DNA of 64,000 nt from Zeus faber (Eukaryota > Chordata > Actinopteri > Zeiformes > Zeidae). The DNA lies in NCBI GenBank assembly GCA_960531495.1, contig OY482852.1, positions 28,172,121 to 28,236,120 on the forward strand, written 5' to 3'. This document shows, piece after piece, positions 62,693 through 64,000 of this stretch (position 1 is the first letter of the stretch; each line of letters starts with the position of its first letter). The translations under genes were made by a program, and so were the position numbers. The notes under the pieces were generated by a model, which was not told the origin of the DNA, made no database searches, and saw only the letters and a list, made by a program, of their open reading frames with translations.

Positions 62693-64000
62693 TAAACTGA
62701 ACAATTACAATTTTTCTTATTTTCCAATAATAACGACTTTTAAGTGCAGTAAATTCCTATGAACTGGTGTTTCAATGGTGGGTAGATGTCATTGTCCTAT
62801 CTTTCTATATATTCGAATGGCATTCAAGGTGAAGTGCTATAAATTGAGGTGTTTCCGGGTATTCAGATGTTTGTGTCTGACAAAGTTTAACGTATTGATT
62901 TTATGTTTATGGATCATAAAGTGAGTTATTTGCTTCGGCGGTGTACAGTTTTCAGGTACATTTATTCATGTTCCAGTGAACTGAGCATTTCAGAGTCTCG
63001 GACGATCTCCGTTCCCTCCGGGATTGGGATAATAAATTAGGTTCTGTTGTATGTGACTCATGGGAAGTACTTAATATTTTTCTGGAACGGGAACACTCTC
63101 TCTACAAATTTACTCTGTAGTACCCTCCTTCAAAATCCCAGTTAGCCAATAGAGTTGAGGCCCAAGAAAATGAATCAAGCTCACGGTTTTGAACAGGGCG
63201 TGTTTCAGAAAAAATTCCAACTTAGCCATGGGTTTCAATACTGACGCCAGCGGTAGCAGTCTAGATTTTATCTGGGGATATGCCTTCACGCAGCCGACAG
63301 GATTAAATCCCTACTGAAAACGGCCCCTGAGGTGCAGAAAGAGAGTCAGCGGCCCACCCCGAATCTCACACTTTCGACTTGATAGAAGCGGCCCTTTCCC
63401 TCGGCCTATTTTCGCTTTATCTCCGGGAACAGTAAACTAAGATATTTTTTGTGCCTGAAGACAAGATATCGCCAATCCCTCTCCCCCTGGGGGAGGACTG
63501 CTTATATTAAAACTGGTACCTGATAGGAAGTGACTTAATCAGATTTCGGTAAACCATAGCTCACCATCAGAGGGGGCTGTCAGCAGCATTTAAGAGCCTG
63601 GCCCAGGGTCTACACCTTTGAGCACTCCTGCTCACTACAAAGACAACCCAATTAGTCGCCTTTACTATTGTGGGCATCGGGGGAACCAGGAAGTGAGATT
63701 GTTGCTAGTTTAGGTATAGCGTGCGCTCCACTTCCAGGTGGAACCCCAAGTGAATACGTCTGGATTCTATTGGCAATTCTGGCATCCTGCCTCGTTTCTA
63801 CTCCAGCATTCTACCCCATTCTGCCGTTGCAGAGATGGAGAACCAAAGAGTGTGAGGGTGTATGTGGGTTTTCTTTTTCGGGGGTTCCCAGCAGATAGTG
63901 TATAATTACACAGACAAATCGTGATCCCGATTAGCCACAGCAGCCAAAGCCAGCATGTTTACCTAATCATATTGAGGAAAAAAAAAGGTCTTCATCAAGG
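62693..64000. other. Intron sequence to the window end, no gene seen
   Basis: Non-coding sequence with no recognised domain or repeat. A 76-codon ORF at 63668-63898 has a hydrophobic middle but no start context, splice context or family match that I recognise. Confidence 0.4.

Noticed and set aside
63668-63898. 76-codon ORF with a hydrophobic centre as a possible signal-peptide exon of the CSMD gene
   Set aside because: It is on the plus strand, opposite to the gene.

Overview
The window is nuclear DNA of a teleost fish. It carries three coding exons with consensus splice sites in otherwise non-coding sequence, long (CA)n, (GA)n and (TA)n microsatellites, and fish-type transposable elements (Tf1/sushi and Gmr1-like LTR elements, several LINE groups, hAT and Harbinger-type DNA elements). 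It holds no operons, no CRISPR array, and no structural RNA gene apart from a decayed tRNA-derived SINE.

Host gene. The only host gene recognised lies on the minus strand. Its exons, in transcription order, are 52857-52635, 33793-33681 and 3894-3700. Their reading phases fit exactly (1-2, 2-1, 1-1). Spliced, they encode the first CUB domain and the first Sushi (CCP) domain of a CSMD-family protein, most like CSMD3. The window therefore covers at least 11 kb of the preceding intron, one CUB exon, an 18.8 kb intron, the second CUB exon, a 29.8 kb intron, the Sushi exon, and the start of the next intron. Everything else is intronic.

Mobile DNA. 7.3-21.8 kb is a stack of insertions. A Gmr1-like element (LTR 7342-7760, gag, integrase remains near 21.6 kb) is split by a TIR element and by an antisense L1. 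The TIR element (7921-11872) itself holds a second Gmr1-like element (8029-11005, perfect 5-bp target duplication). The L1 (about 12.2-20.8 kb) holds a Tf1/sushi element (13041-17552) and a small LTR-bearing element (18978-20056). 21.8-26.5 kb is a LINE that is cut in its RT catalytic box by a 1.38 kb Harbinger-like element. 31.4-33.0 kb is a broken ZMYM1-like hAT transposase. 36.7-39.1 kb is a LINE ending in (GAT)n. 47.9-52.2 kb is bounded by roughly 220-bp inverted repeats and contains an L2/Rex1-like LINE plus a second inverted-repeat element that carries a solo LTR. Two short hAT MITEs, a sushi-type solo LTR and a SINE lie elsewhere.

All mobile-element genes seen are broken by stops, frameshifts or deletions. 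I found no convincing new gene system. The most notable features are the layered insertions, the integrase-before-RT order of the Gmr1-like element, the transposon insertion inside an RT active-site box, and the LINE that has lost both catalytic RT motifs. TE family names come from remembered motifs, not from a search.
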